A program made the translations under genes and the position numbers. Under the pieces are notes generated by a model. It did no database searches. It had not been told where the DNA came from and worked only from the letters and a program-made list of their open reading frames with translations. DNA of 64,000 nt, taken from contig NZ_JRKM01000001.1 of NCBI RefSeq assembly GCF_000768065.1, forward strand, positions 1,426,001-1,490,000, given 5' to 3'. This stretch comes from Aquabacterium sp. NJ1 (GTDB taxonomy: Bacteria > Pseudomonadota > Gammaproteobacteria > Burkholderiales > Burkholderiaceae_C). This document shows positions 9,572 to 20,825 of this stretch, one piece after another (position 1 is the stretch's first letter; every line of letters starts with the position of its first letter).

Positions 9572-10602
9572 ACCTCGGCCTTGAGCTGATGGCGGCGCCA
9601 CTGTGCGGGCGCCAGGCCCGTCCAGGAGCGGAACGCGCGGGTGAACGCGCTTTGTTCGGAGTACCCCAGCAGCAAGGCGATCTCGGCCAGATCCAGCTTG
9701 GCATCACGCAGATGCCCCTCGGCCAGATGCTGGCGGGTGTTGTCCAGCAACTGCTGGAAGCTGGTGCCCTGCTCGGCCAGCCGCCTCTGCAAACTGCGCG
9801 GGCTGGTGTGATGCGCCTGTGCCAGCGCGGCCAGCGAGGTCTTGCCCTCGCGGATCAGCGGCACCAGGGTCTTGCGCCAGGACTCCACGATGGCGGGCAC
9901 CGCCGCCACCTGCTGCAACAGCGCTTCGGCTTGCTGATCCAGCAGCGACAACAAGGCCGGGTCGGACTTGCGCAGCGGCAAGGCCAGGTACTCATGCGCG
10001 AACACCAGGCGGGTCACGGGCGCGCCAAACACCACATGTCCACCAAAGAAGTCCTCATAGGGCTGGGTGCTCAAAGGCGCGGGGTTGACGAAGCTGACCG
10101 ACTGCATGGGCCAGTAACGGCCCGTCATGTCACGCGCCAGTTGCACCAGTGAGGCAATGGCCGTTTCATCCACCAGCGCGCCGGGGCGCCCGCGCTCGAC
10201 ACCCCACTCGATGGCCACACCCTCCGGCGTGTTCGTGATCTTGGCCGGATTCACGTCGTAAACCGACGCGTGATAGCGCTCCAGCCGCTGCAAAGCATCA
10301 GCCAGCGTCCCGCAAGCCAGCGCGGCATAACCGACCACGCCAAAATGCCGCGGGCTGACGCATTCCGCAATGCGCAAAGCCAGCGCTGGACGCTTCTCGT
10401 AGGCGTCAACCCGGCGCAGCCAGGTTTGCCAGTCGCTCATGGGCACGAAATGCTGGGCCTGATCCGGCCGCGGCGTGCCCAGCACCTGCACAGGGTCAAG
10501 CCCCTGGTTCTCCAGATACTCGTAGAGCAGCAATGCGTAGGATGCGGCGACGCGGTTTTCGGCCATGGGTACTTCACCAAGCTGACCCATGATGATGCCC
10601 AT
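9568..10602 (-). CDS. AraC-family transcriptional regulator (OruR/PF12625 type)
   Basis: A one-component regulator with an N-terminal ligand-binding half (about 20-210) of the arabinose-binding-like PF12625 class, including the segment SPRHFGVVGYAALACGTLADAL. A C-terminal AraC double helix-turn-helix follows (about 240-340), with SPRSLQRRLAEQGTSFQQLL and the second helix LDLAEIALLLGYSEQSAFTR. Several in-frame ATGs exist (10614, 10602, 10590, 10566). I give 10602 because AGGTG lies just upstream, but 10566 is also possible. It is divergent from the fatty-acid-hydroxylase gene, so it may control both that gene and its own downstream partners. The stop overlaps the DUF2804 start by four bases. 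Confidence 0.85.
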   Translation of the reverse strand: MGIIMGQLGEVPMAENRVAASYALLLYEYLENQGLDPVQVLGTPRPDQAQHFVPMSDWQTWLRRVDAYEKRPALALRIAECVSPRHFGVVGYAALACGTLADALQRLERYHASVYDVNPAKITNTPEGVAIEWGVERGRPGALVDETAIASLVQLARDMTGRYWPMQSVSFVNPAPLSTQPYEDFFGGHVVFGAPVTRLVFAHEYLALPLRKSDPALLSLLDQQAEALLQQVAAVPAIVESWRKTLVPLIREGKTSLAALAQAHHTSPRSLQRRLAEQGTSFQQLLDNTRQHLAEGHLRDAKLDLAEIALLLGYSEQSAFTRAFRSWTGLAPAQWRRHQLKAEV

Positions 10603-10744
10603 CGAACACCTCATTGCCCATTCGGGCTACACGGGAGCCACGACCCGCGAATTTGGCGCAAAACGTCAAGAAACTGACCATAAAGATCAAGCCAGAAAAC
10701 ATCAAACGGATCAAGATCAGTCCGGTTTCCCAAAGCCGTGTCCC

Positions 10745-11707
10745 ATGCCTGATCTCGATCGTTTCCTCGCCCTGGCCCTGCACTGGGCCACCCAGACCGA
10801 TTTGAAGGACTGGGCGCTGGTCCTGTTGTCCCCGCTGTTTTTCCTGACGGTGATGCTGGAGTGGCTGCACTTTCGGCGCGCGGACAAACAAGGCAGCAAG
10901 CCCATCTACGAACTGCGTGATTCGCTGGACAGCATGACGCTGGGCGGGGTCTACACCTTCCTGGATGTGCTCATCGTGATCACCCTGGTGCTGCCGGCCA
11001 TGATGTGGGCGCACCAGCACCGCCTGGCCACCATCGACATCACACCCTGGAGCTTTGCGGCGCTCTACCTGGGTGTGGAGTTCTGCTACTACGGGTTCCA
11101 CCGCGCCAGCCACCGCATCCGCTGGTTCTGGTGTGCCCACGTGGTGCACCATGCCTCCGAGCACATGAACTTCACCACCGCCATGCGCCAGAGCTGGCTC
11201 TACAGCTTCGCCGGCAACTGGCTGTTCTACACGCCCATGGTGCTGATCGGCTTCGAGCCACGCTGGGTGTTGTTCGCCTTGTCGCTGAACCTGGCCTATC
11301 AGTTCTTCGTGCACACGCAATGGGTCGACAAGCTGCCCGCCCCCATCGAGTTCATCTTCAACACCCCCTCGCACCACCGCGCCCACCACGGCCGCAACCC
11401 GCGTTACATCGACAAGAACTACGGCGGCACGCTGATCGTGTTCGACCGCCTGTTCGGCACCTTTGTCGAAGAGACCGAAACGCCCGATTACGGCCTGGTG
11501 CGGCAGGTACACAGCCACAACCCCATCTGGCTGACCATCCACGAATGGGTGGCCATGGTCCGTGACATGCTGCGCCCCGGCCCCCTGAATCAGCGCCTCA
11601 AGCACCTGTGGGCCCCACCCGAGTGGGAGCGGGTGGCCGCTACGCGGGATAATCCCCCCCATGCACCCGAACGCTCTTCTCGACCTCACCACGCAACTCG
11701 TCCGTGA
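10745..11707 (+). CDS. sterol desaturase / fatty acid hydroxylase superfamily membrane protein
   Basis: A 320-residue integral membrane di-iron oxygenase-type protein. The histidine clusters of the superfamily are present: HRASH, HVVHH and HHRAHH, set among about four to five hydrophobic helices. It would hydroxylate or desaturate a lipid; bacterial members act on varied lipids and the substrate here is unknown. I chose the ATG at 10745 (MPDLDRF), where the homologous region begins; upstream in-frame ATGs from 10589 would overlap the divergent araC start. The last 47 bases overlap the rsmB-like gene in another frame, and the overlapping tail is Arg/Pro-rich and looks non-conserved. Confidence 0.85.
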   Translation: MPDLDRFLALALHWATQTDLKDWALVLLSPLFFLTVMLEWLHFRRADKQGSKPIYELRDSLDSMTLGGVYTFLDVLIVITLVLPAMMWAHQHRLATIDITPWSFAALYLGVEFCYYGFHRASHRIRWFWCAHVVHHASEHMNFTTAMRQSWLYSFAGNWLFYTPMVLIGFEPRWVLFALSLNLAYQFFVHTQWVDKLPAPIEFIFNTPSHHRAHHGRNPRYIDKNYGGTLIVFDRLFGTFVEETETPDYGLVRQVHSHNPIWLTIHEWVAMVRDMLRPGPLNQRLKHLWAPPEWERVAATRDNPPHAPERSSRPHHATRP

Positions 11708-12926
11708 GGTTCTCAAGCTCGACGCCCCGGCCGACAGCATCGTTTCCTACTTTTTCCGCAGCCACAGGGACCTGGGCCAGCGTGAACGCCACGCCCTGGC
11801 CGAAACGGCCTACGCCGTGCTGCGCCAGCGCCTGCTGTGGGCCCACCTGGCCCAATCCGGCCACGGCCCCATGGAGCGCCGCCTGGCCCTGCTGGCCTGG
11901 CAAGGCCAGCCCCACGTCCTGAAAAACGGCATCACCACGGACGAAGGCCAGTGGCTGGAACGCACCGCCATGATCGACCGCAGCACCCTGCAGGACAAGC
12001 TGCGCCACAACCTGCCAGACTGGATTTCCAACAGCCTGCGCCAGCAACTGGGCGAAGAAGACTTCTGGAAACTGGTCGACACCTTCTCGGCCGGCGCCCC
12101 GCTGGACTTGCGCGTCAACGCCGTCAAGGCCAAGCGCGAAGCCGTGCTGGAGACGCTGGTCGCTGCCGGCATCCCGGCCGTGCCCACCCCTTATTCGCCC
12201 ATCGGCATCCGCATCGAAGGCAAGCCCGCCTTGCAGAAGATGCCGATCTACACCGAAGGCCATGTCGAGGTGCAGGACGAAGGCAGCCAGTTGCTGGCCC
12301 TGCTGACCGGCGCCAAACGCGGCGAGATGGTGGTGGACTTCTGTGCCGGCGCGGGTGGCAAGACCCTGGCCCTGGGCGCCATGATGCGCAACACCGGCCG
12401 CCTGTACGCCTTTGACGTCTCAGGCCATCGCCTGGACAACCTCAAGCCCCGCCTGGCGCGCAGCGGCCTGTCCAATGTGTACGCCACGCAGATCGCCCAC
12501 GAAAACGACGATCGCATCAAGCGCCTGCGCGGCAAGATCGACCGCGTGCTGGTGGACGCGCCCTGCTCCGGCCTGGGTACGCTGCGCCGCAACCCCGATT
12601 TGAAATGGCGCCAGAGCCCCAAGGCCATCGAGGAATTGCAGGCCAAGCAAAAGGCCATCCTCAACAGCGCGGCGCGCCTGCTCAAACCGGGCGGCCGGCT
12701 GGTCTACGCGACCTGCAGCCTGATGCCGGCGGAGAACGAGGTCATCGCCAATGCCTTCACGGCGGAACACGAGGATTTTGTGCAGCTGGATGCCCGCGAG
12801 AAGCTGGAGCAAGCTGGCGTGACGCAGGCCGAATCGCTGGTCACCCCGGCAGGCCACGTCAGGTTGTGGCCTCACCGGCACGCCACCGACGGGTTCTACG
12901 CTGTGGCGTGGGAAAAGAAGGCCTGA
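11661..12926 (+). CDS. rsmB: RsmB/NOP-family 16S rRNA (cytosine-C5) methyltransferase
   Basis: A 421-residue SAM-dependent RNA m5C methyltransferase. The N-terminal part (about 1-130) resembles the NusB-like helical region of RsmB. The SAM-binding motif is DFCAGAGGKTLALGAMM. The two catalytic cysteines of the family are visible in DAPCSGLGTLRRNPDLKW (motif IV) and ATCSLMPAENE (motif VI). In this family the second cysteine attacks the base and the first helps release product. It overlaps the upstream hydroxylase gene by 47 bases. Its stop codon lies inside a perfect 12-bp hairpin. The exact target cytosine (C967 in E. coli RsmB) is assumed, so the symbol is given on family grounds. Confidence 0.9.
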   Translation: MHPNALLDLTTQLVREVLKLDAPADSIVSYFFRSHRDLGQRERHALAETAYAVLRQRLLWAHLAQSGHGPMERRLALLAWQGQPHVLKNGITTDEGQWLERTAMIDRSTLQDKLRHNLPDWISNSLRQQLGEEDFWKLVDTFSAGAPLDLRVNAVKAKREAVLETLVAAGIPAVPTPYSPIGIRIEGKPALQKMPIYTEGHVEVQDEGSQLLALLTGAKRGEMVVDFCAGAGGKTLALGAMMRNTGRLYAFDVSGHRLDNLKPRLARSGLSNVYATQIAHENDDRIKRLRGKIDRVLVDAPCSGLGTLRRNPDLKWRQSPKAIEELQAKQKAILNSAARLLKPGGRLVYATCSLMPAENEVIANAFTAEHEDFVQLDAREKLEQAGVTQAESLVTPAGHVRLWPHRHATDGFYAVAWEKKA

Positions 12927-12942
12927 CACCTCAGGCCTTCTT
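12915..12942. terminator. strong hairpin at the convergent rsmB/epsE ends
   Basis: A perfect 12-bp inverted repeat, AAGAAGGCCTGA / TCAGGCCTTCTT, around a CACC loop. The left arm contains the last codons and the TGA of rsmB, and the right arm lies before the polysaccharide export gene on the other strand. There is no long T-run on either side. It is the only candidate terminator for both convergent genes. Confidence 0.7.
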
Positions 12943-12956
12943 GTTCAGGGCAGCAT

Positions 12957-13772
12957 TTAGAAAATGCTTTCCTTGACGTAGATGACGTCGCCGGGCTGCA
13001 TCTTGTCATTCAGGTCGGGTGTCAGCACCTGGACCACGCCGTTTTCATCGCGGCGGTGCACACGGATACCGCGTTGCGTACCACGCAGGGTCAGGCCGCC
13101 ACCGGTGGCCAGGGCCTGCAGCAAGGTCATGTCGCGCTGCAGGGCCTGAGGGCCAGGGCGCTGCACTTCACCATAGATGTAGATCATGGGCGCGCGGTCC
13201 ACCCAGATGTTGTCGCCATTGGCCAGCACCAGGTCTTCGGCTGGGTTCTTGGCGGCAAACACGCGGGGGAAGTCGATTTCCTTGCGGAAGGCCTTGCCAT
13301 CACGCTTGCCCGTCACCACCACGATGTCGGTGCCACCGCCATTGACGATGCCACCGGCCTGCGCCAGCACTTCGCTGAGCTTGTTGCCACCCGCACCGGC
13401 ACCCAGGGCATAGCGCCCGGGCTTGAGCACCTGGCCCAGCACGGACACCAGATTGGCCTTCATGTCCATCACCAGAATGGACACCTGGGGCTGCTTCAGG
13501 AAGTTGCCGTCCTTCAGGCCACTGGCCAGCTTCTTCTCGGCATCCGACACCGTCAGGCCGCCGAGCTTGACCACACCCAGCAAGGGGTAGGAGATGGTGC
13601 CGCTTTCGTTGATACGGGCATCCAGTTGCAGGTCCGGGTTCTGGAACACGAAGATCCGGATCTGGTCACCCGCGCCCAGCACGTAATCGTTCTGAGCCGC
13701 ATGGGCGTTCAAGCCGACTGCCAGGAACATGGTGGCCAGCAACCACCGAGCCATGTCACGCATCCACTTCAT
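12957..13772 (-). CDS. epsE: polysaccharide export protein (Wza/EpsE type)
   Basis: A 271-residue periplasmic or outer-membrane-associated export protein. I chose the start at 13772 because AGAGGACC precedes it and the chain then opens with a signal peptide (about 1-26, ending AHA). The Poly_export domain follows (DYVLGAGDQIRIFVFQNPDL, about 30-110) and then SLBB-type repeats (VSVLGQVLKPGRYAL and IYIYGEVQRPGPQAL), ending in PGDVIYVKESIF. No lipobox cysteine is visible, unlike classical Wza. Such proteins form the secretion channel of exopolysaccharide machines, usually with a Wzc-type chain-length regulator. None is adjacent, so this copy is isolated from an eps cluster. The epsE symbol is by resemblance only. 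Confidence 0.85.
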   Translation of the reverse strand: MKWMRDMARWLLATMFLAVGLNAHAAQNDYVLGAGDQIRIFVFQNPDLQLDARINESGTISYPLLGVVKLGGLTVSDAEKKLASGLKDGNFLKQPQVSILVMDMKANLVSVLGQVLKPGRYALGAGAGGNKLSEVLAQAGGIVNGGGTDIVVVTGKRDGKAFRKEIDFPRVFAAKNPAEDLVLANGDNIWVDRAPMIYIYGEVQRPGPQALQRDMTLLQALATGGGLTLRGTQRGIRVHRRDENGVVQVLTPDLNDKMQPGDVIYVKESIF

Positions 13773-13964
13773 ATGAAAAGGTCCTCTGGTAAAAAAATAG
13801 CGCGCGCCCCGGTAAGGGGTGCACAACGCTGATTGCGCAATGTATCACCCAGGCATGACGCCCTTGTCACAGGCTGGGGACGGACGCAACAGGCGATGGT
13901 AGATCCGGCTGGCGGCCCCAGGTTCCCCAGGGCTTGCCCTGATCCGGCTGATCCATGCAGTCGA

Positions 13965-16346
13965 TCAGAGCGCGGCAATGCTGGTGCGATCCAGGTAGGC
14001 CGGCACGTCCGCACCCGGCATGGGGCGCGCGATCAGGTAACCCTGTACGTCGTCGCACCCCAGCGCCCGCAGCATGACCAGCTGCTCGGCGGTTTCGATG
14101 CCCTCGGCCGTGGTTTCCAGGCGCAGCGCCCTCGCCAGGCTGATGATGGCCGTGACCACGGCTTGTGCCCCCGGGTCGCAATCGAGCGAGCGCACGAACA
14201 TGCCGTCGATCTTGAGCTTGTCCAGGGGGAAGCGCCGCAGATAAGCCAGCGAGGAGTAGCCGGTGCCGAAGTCGTCCATCGCCACGCGGATGCCCCGGCT
14301 GCGCAGCGCCACCAGGGTGGCCTGGGCGCCGTCATGGTCTTCGATCAGGGCGGACTCGGTGATCTCCAGCTCCAGGCGTTCGGGTTCCAGGCCGCTCTCG
14401 GTGAGGGCCTCGTCCACCAGATCGATGACGGATGAACTGCGGAACTGCACGGCCGACAGGTTGACGGCCACCCGCAAGTTGGAAGGCCACTTGGCCGCGG
14501 CCTTACAGGCCTCGCGCAACACCCAGTTGCCCAGCAGCACGATCTGGCCGGTTTCCTCGGCCACGGGGATGAACTCGCCAGGGCCGATCAGGCCGCGCTC
14601 AGAGTGCTGCCAGCGCACCAGCGCCTCGAAACCGATCACCTCGCTGTTGTCCAGGCGCATCTGGGGCTGGAAGTAGAGGGTGAACTGGTTGGCTGTGAGC
14701 GCCTGCCCCAGCTCGTGCTGCAGGCGCACCCGGGCCCGCGCGCTCTCGGCCATTTCCAGATCGAAGAAGCGGTAGGTGTTGCGGCCCGCCGCCTTGGCCG
14801 CGTACAAGGCCAGGTCAGCACATTGCAGCAGCGATTGCGGGTCACGCCCATCGCGGGGGGCCAGCGCCACGCCAATGCTGGCACGCACCTCCACCATGGC
14901 ATCGTCCAGCTGGCAAGGCTCGCTGAGCAGAACGATCAGTCGCTCGGCCAATGCGGCGGCTTCCTCGTGGGTGGCGTAGCGCCAGCTCAGCAGGGCGAAT
15001 TCGTCGCCACCCAGCCGCGCCAGCAGATCCCCCTCGACCACACAGCCCTTCAGCCGCGCGCCCACGCGGCGCAGCAACTGGTCGCCCACGCCGTGCCCGA
15101 GGGAATCGTTGATGTTCTTGAAGTTGTCCAGATCCAGAAACAGCAGGGCACAAGGGCGGCCTGGTGTGGTGGGGTCGGCGGCCAGCTTGCTCAACTCCGA
15201 GCTGAAGCGGTGGCGGTTGGCCAGGCCGGTGAGCGCATCGAAATTGGCCAGGCGGGCCAGCTCGTCACGCGAGCGGCGGGTGTGGGTGATGTCCGAGCCC
15301 ACGCCGCGCCAGCCGGCCGAGCGCCCGGTTTCGTCCAGCAAGGGCTTGGCCGTGAGCGACCAGCAACGCACCTCGTGCCCCACCTCGACCGGGATTTCCA
15401 GATCACGGAAAGGCTGCCCCATGCGGATGCAGGACGTCAACTGCGCCAGGGCCTTGCGCGCCTCCTCGTCATTGGGCGGCAACATCGTCGACAGCAGCTC
15501 GATGAACGAACGCTGCAGCAGGTGCTTGGTCGACATGCCGAAAGTCTGTGCCAGGCGGGCCGACACGTGCCGCAAGTGCCCGGTGGGTGAGATCTCCCAC
15601 AACCAGTCGGACGCATGCTCTTCGAAATCGCGCAGCAGCAGGTCGATCAGCTGCTTCTGGCGCTCGGTTTCGGCCTCGGCGCGCAGGCGGCTCATGAAGA
15701 CGCGGCCATTGGTGAAGCTCACCCCGCTCATGATGACCATGTAAACCACCAGGGCGATCATCAACGCCTGGCTGGTGGCGTAATTCGAGCTCATCAGCCC
15801 GATCACACAGGTCAGGCACATGGTGATCACATAAGCCAATGCGGCCGGCACCAGCGGGCTGAGCATGAAGGCCCCGCCGCAGATGGTGCCCACCACCACG
15901 GTGGCCACGAGCATGGCGCCGTTGTGATCGGCGCTGGGAAACACCACCAGGGGCAGCACGGACCACAACGCTGCGAAAAAGATCACATGCCCCACGATGA
16001 TGTGGTGCGCCACGCGCGTCGCCAGCACGCGCGCCCCGTTCGTCAGCAGCATGCGCCACCAGACGGCCGCCACCGGCAGGCTGGCGATCACCAGAAAGCC
16101 CCACAGGCTCAGGCCCAGCTTGTCCACCTTGCCCCAGAACACCCAGCAGATCACCAGGGTGTTGATGGCATTGCCCGTCATGATCAGCGGCAACAGGCGG
16201 ATGAGTGCCTGGATCTGGCGCCCACGGAAATAGGCAGCCTGCGGCCCGTCGACGGACTCGCGCGACACCACTGCACCAACCAATTCCTCGAACCGCTGCT
16301 TGAACGTCGAGCCGTGATTTTCTTTGGAGAGAGACATCCCCGCCAT
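13965..16346 (-). CDS. membrane PAS-GGDEF-EAL c-di-GMP regulator
   Basis: A 793-residue bifunctional c-di-GMP protein. Hydrophobic helices occupy about 50-215, a PAS domain about 235-355 (DWLWEISPTGHLRHVS through GWRGVGSDITHTRR), a GGDEF domain about 365-535 with an intact GGDEF motif at 446-450, and an EAL domain about 545-785 with EAL at 574-576. Other conserved catalytic elements of the phosphodiesterase are visible: ELEITESAL, DDFGTGYSSLAYL, KLKIDGMF and AEGIET. The position of the inhibitory RxxD site reads VEGD, so product inhibition of the cyclase half is probably absent. Both halves look catalytically competent; the net direction cannot be read. The start may be 16346 or the ATG at 16337. 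Confidence 0.9.
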   Translation of the reverse strand: MAGMSLSKENHGSTFKQRFEELVGAVVSRESVDGPQAAYFRGRQIQALIRLLPLIMTGNAINTLVICWVFWGKVDKLGLSLWGFLVIASLPVAAVWWRMLLTNGARVLATRVAHHIIVGHVIFFAALWSVLPLVVFPSADHNGAMLVATVVVGTICGGAFMLSPLVPAALAYVITMCLTCVIGLMSSNYATSQALMIALVVYMVIMSGVSFTNGRVFMSRLRAEAETERQKQLIDLLLRDFEEHASDWLWEISPTGHLRHVSARLAQTFGMSTKHLLQRSFIELLSTMLPPNDEEARKALAQLTSCIRMGQPFRDLEIPVEVGHEVRCWSLTAKPLLDETGRSAGWRGVGSDITHTRRSRDELARLANFDALTGLANRHRFSSELSKLAADPTTPGRPCALLFLDLDNFKNINDSLGHGVGDQLLRRVGARLKGCVVEGDLLARLGGDEFALLSWRYATHEEAAALAERLIVLLSEPCQLDDAMVEVRASIGVALAPRDGRDPQSLLQCADLALYAAKAAGRNTYRFFDLEMAESARARVRLQHELGQALTANQFTLYFQPQMRLDNSEVIGFEALVRWQHSERGLIGPGEFIPVAEETGQIVLLGNWVLREACKAAAKWPSNLRVAVNLSAVQFRSSSVIDLVDEALTESGLEPERLELEITESALIEDHDGAQATLVALRSRGIRVAMDDFGTGYSSLAYLRRFPLDKLKIDGMFVRSLDCDPGAQAVVTAIISLARALRLETTAEGIETAEQLVMLRALGCDDVQGYLIARPMPGADVPAYLDRTSIAAL

Positions 16347-16521
16347 TCAATCCAATGTGGATAACCCTCTGGAAATCGGCATTTAACCCCGGAACTTGAT
16401 ATCGCCAGGCGAAATGACACCCCCTGATCGTGAGGCATCCCCGGCTTGCGGCATACCTGTCCCAGTAATTTGGTGCGTCATTTGGCTTACCATCTCCGCC
16501 CTTGCTGAGCGAAAAACCATC

Positions 16522-18828
<2,307 letters not shown>

Positions 18829-18848
18829 TCACCTCTGACCTCAGGCAA

Positions 18849-18883
18849 AAACGGCGTGAACTGGGTTGCCAGTCACGCCGTTT
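18849..18883 (+). terminator. hairpin terminator after maeB
   Basis: An inverted repeat with arms AAACGGCGTGA and TCACGCCGTTT that continues as CTGG/CCAG across a GTTG loop, with one bulged A. The sequence GTTTTGG follows. It lies 20 bases after the maeB stop and 16 bases before the end of the convergent immunity gene, so it probably terminates maeB and may work in both directions. Confidence 0.8.
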
Positions 18884-18898
18884 GTTTTGGTACTCAGA

Positions 18899-19600
18899 CT
18901 ACTTGCAGACGGACAACGCTTTGCGGGCTGATGCGAGATCTTTGAATCCGTTGGGATTTCCTAGACAAGTATCGTCTTGCTCAATTGATACCTTGCCGTC
19001 CTGTTCACGCAACTTCAACAGCACGGTCATGTACCGCCAACCAGCACCGATGTCCTGAGGGTTCTTTGCCAGAGGTTTGTCGGTCAGGTAGTAGCTGATG
19101 GAGAACAGCAGGGCATCTTGCCCCTTCACCCGTGCAAGGGCGCGCGCACCATTGCACCAAGTATGACCGTCGGCTTCGTTGAGTTTGATGTCGTGCTTTG
19201 CAGCTTGCTTCAGATCTTTGTCATAGACAAAGAGGGTACAGATGCCGCCGCCAGGAATCGGAATGGAGTGCTTGTTTCGCGCCAGTGCAGCATCTCGCAC
19301 GGCATTTTGTTCCTTTGACCTGATCTGTGCTCCTGCAACGTAATACACCTTTTCGTTCCAAAGCATGCGGAAAAAATTGATTGTCTCGTAGTAGTCCTCT
19401 TCCTCAAACCCCTGAGCAACTTGATCGCGGTTGATCGCAGCTTCAAGACTATGGACGCCTTGAAGCCTGAAACCCACCTCCTGCTCAGTCCACGGAAATT
19501 TGCGGTCCAGAGAAATCTCCGCATGTGATCCGGATGAGCACAAGCAAAGCGCCACGACCGCACCGGTCCAGTTATGTCTTCTGAGAAGCAAATTTTTCAT
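18899..19600 (-). CDS. exported protein, putative immunity partner of the muramidase effector
   Basis: About 233 residues, no family recognised. It starts with a signal peptide (KNLLLRR, then a hydrophobic stretch ending GSHA, about residue 27), so the mature protein should be periplasmic. Cysteines occur in the mature part (GICTLF, HTWCNG, DDTCLG and the C-terminal SVCK), which could form disulfides. The ATG at 19600 lies inside the last codons of the effector gene, giving a 29-base overlap; an ATG at 19609 is an alternative. Because the effector is a predicted peptidoglycan hydrolase behind vgrG, a periplasmic protein encoded immediately after it is the expected place for a cognate immunity factor. 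The role is inferred from context only. Base composition is lower in G+C than the surroundings. Confidence 0.7.
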   Translation of the reverse strand: MKNLLLRRHNWTGAVVALCLCSSGSHAEISLDRKFPWTEQEVGFRLQGVHSLEAAINRDQVAQGFEEEDYYETINFFRMLWNEKVYYVAGAQIRSKEQNAVRDAALARNKHSIPIPGGGICTLFVYDKDLKQAAKHDIKLNEADGHTWCNGARALARVKGQDALLFSISYYLTDKPLAKNPQDIGAGWRYMTVLLKLREQDGKVSIEQDDTCLGNPNGFKDLASARKALSVCK

Positions 19601-20825
19601 ACGCTGCATGCATCTTGGTGTCGTAGGCATTTTTTTTGTAGCCACCGCCGTTGTAGTAAAGAGCAATATTCGCCCAATCCTTGCCTTGCACAGCGCTCCA
19701 AAGCTTGCCATTAGCCTTATGTCGGATAAAACCTGCCAACAACCTAATCTGACCTGCCTCTCCGCCACACATGATCGTAACCATGTCCGAGGCAGAAGGT
19801 TGTCCACAGTTCTTAAACTCACCGCCCATGATCTGGAACTTCCCCCATGAGCAAGACGCCAGCGCTGCTTCTGGATCAAGTCGATATGCATTGATCAATC
19901 GAAGGTAACTGGTGGAATGTGAACCATAGCGATCCGCTGCCGCCGCCTCTTTACTGGAGGTATAGGCTGGACCAGAAATGTCGGGATGTGTTTTGTCATA
20001 GGCACCCTTGGTCAATCGCTTGAACCAATGGCGCTCAAACAGAATGCTGGGGACTTGCTTGCCATCAACTGCGTTGAGCCTCCAGAAGGAGGCGCCCTTG
20101 GTTTCGACGTCTGCAATGGCCTTGAGCACGGCGACTTCGCAAGACAAGCTTTCGGCAGCGTCTTCCCACTGCTTTTCCGAAATGCGCGCATCCTTGTACG
20201 AGTCAAAGAGCGTAATCAACCCTTGTGGTATCTCTATCCCTACCTGAATGATCGCCTGGCCATTCTTGCCCTTGGTTTTCTTCGTGTTCACGTTCGGGTT
20301 GTTTTTGTCGGGCCCTCCCTTGCCTTCTCCTTTCTTCCTCCCGTCCGAGCCTGGTTTACCGGGCGCGTCTTGAGGGTGGGGTTGGGTTAAGCCATTGAAC
20401 ACCAATGCCCCGCTTACCAAAGTGATCAGTTTGTGGCCATAGTCCGAAGCGGTCCGGCACACATTGATCCACTCGCCTTGCAGATCCTGCACCGATACCT
20501 CCACGCGGGACTTGGCGTCTTTCGTTGTTACCCTCTTGGCGGCGCCATTCGCTGACGTTTGGCCAGCACTGGTCTGCCCATCAAACTTGATCTTGTAGCG
20601 AAGATTTTCAATTGGGTGTCGCAGAGCATCGAGAAACAGCACGCTGACCCCAAATGCCGTTTCCTTTGACAGATACAGTGTCTGCCCAACTTCAAGCAAG
20701 TTTGGGTTGCTGAGTTTATTCAGCGCACGCAAGTCCTGCACGGACTTGCCACAACGCTTTGCAATCATGCCAAGGGTGTCGCCTCGGCGGACCAGATATG
20801 GGTCTTGAACGGACTGCTCAGTCAT
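19572..20825 (-). CDS. putative type VI secretion effector: LysM + N-acetylmuramidase (DUF3380-like)
   Basis: A 417-residue protein. Residues 9-52 form a LysM peptidoglycan-binding domain (YLVRRGDTLGMIAKRCGKSV...LEVGQTLYL). A middle region about 55-145 is unassigned, and residues about 148-192 are a Lys/Gly/Pro-rich linker. Residues about 205-415 match the PF11860 N-acetylmuramidase family: VLKAIADVETKGASFW with probable catalytic E241, ILFERHWFKRLT, HPDISGPAY, CSWGKFQIMG and IALYYNGGGYKKNAYDTKM. It would cut the glycan strands of a rival's cell wall. The ATG at 20825 overlaps the vgrG stop (ATGACTGA) and has GGAAGG upstream. No signal peptide is present, as expected for VgrG-delivered cargo. 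An endolysin-like origin is possible, but no phage genes are nearby. Confidence 0.85.
   Translation of the reverse strand: MTEQSVQDPYLVRRGDTLGMIAKRCGKSVQDLRALNKLSNPNLLEVGQTLYLSKETAFGVSVLFLDALRHPIENLRYKIKFDGQTSAGQTSANGAAKRVTTKDAKSRVEVSVQDLQGEWINVCRTASDYGHKLITLVSGALVFNGLTQPHPQDAPGKPGSDGRKKGEGKGGPDKNNPNVNTKKTKGKNGQAIIQVGIEIPQGLITLFDSYKDARISEKQWEDAAESLSCEVAVLKAIADVETKGASFWRLNAVDGKQVPSILFERHWFKRLTKGAYDKTHPDISGPAYTSSKEAAAADRYGSHSTSYLRLINAYRLDPEAALASCSWGKFQIMGGEFKNCGQPSASDMVTIMCGGEAGQIRLLAGFIRHKANGKLWSAVQGKDWANIALYYNGGGYKKNAYDTKMHAAYEKFASQKT

Noticed and set aside
13902-13951. Repeated ATCCGGCTG words and a CAGGG/CCCTG hairpin downstream of the GGDEF-EAL gene
   Set aside because: Too short and too common in G+C-rich sequence to support a repeat or a firm terminator.
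19572-20825. Phage endolysin in a prophage remnant
   Set aside because: The gene overlaps vgrG and is followed by an exported protein; no holin, tail or integrase genes are nearby.
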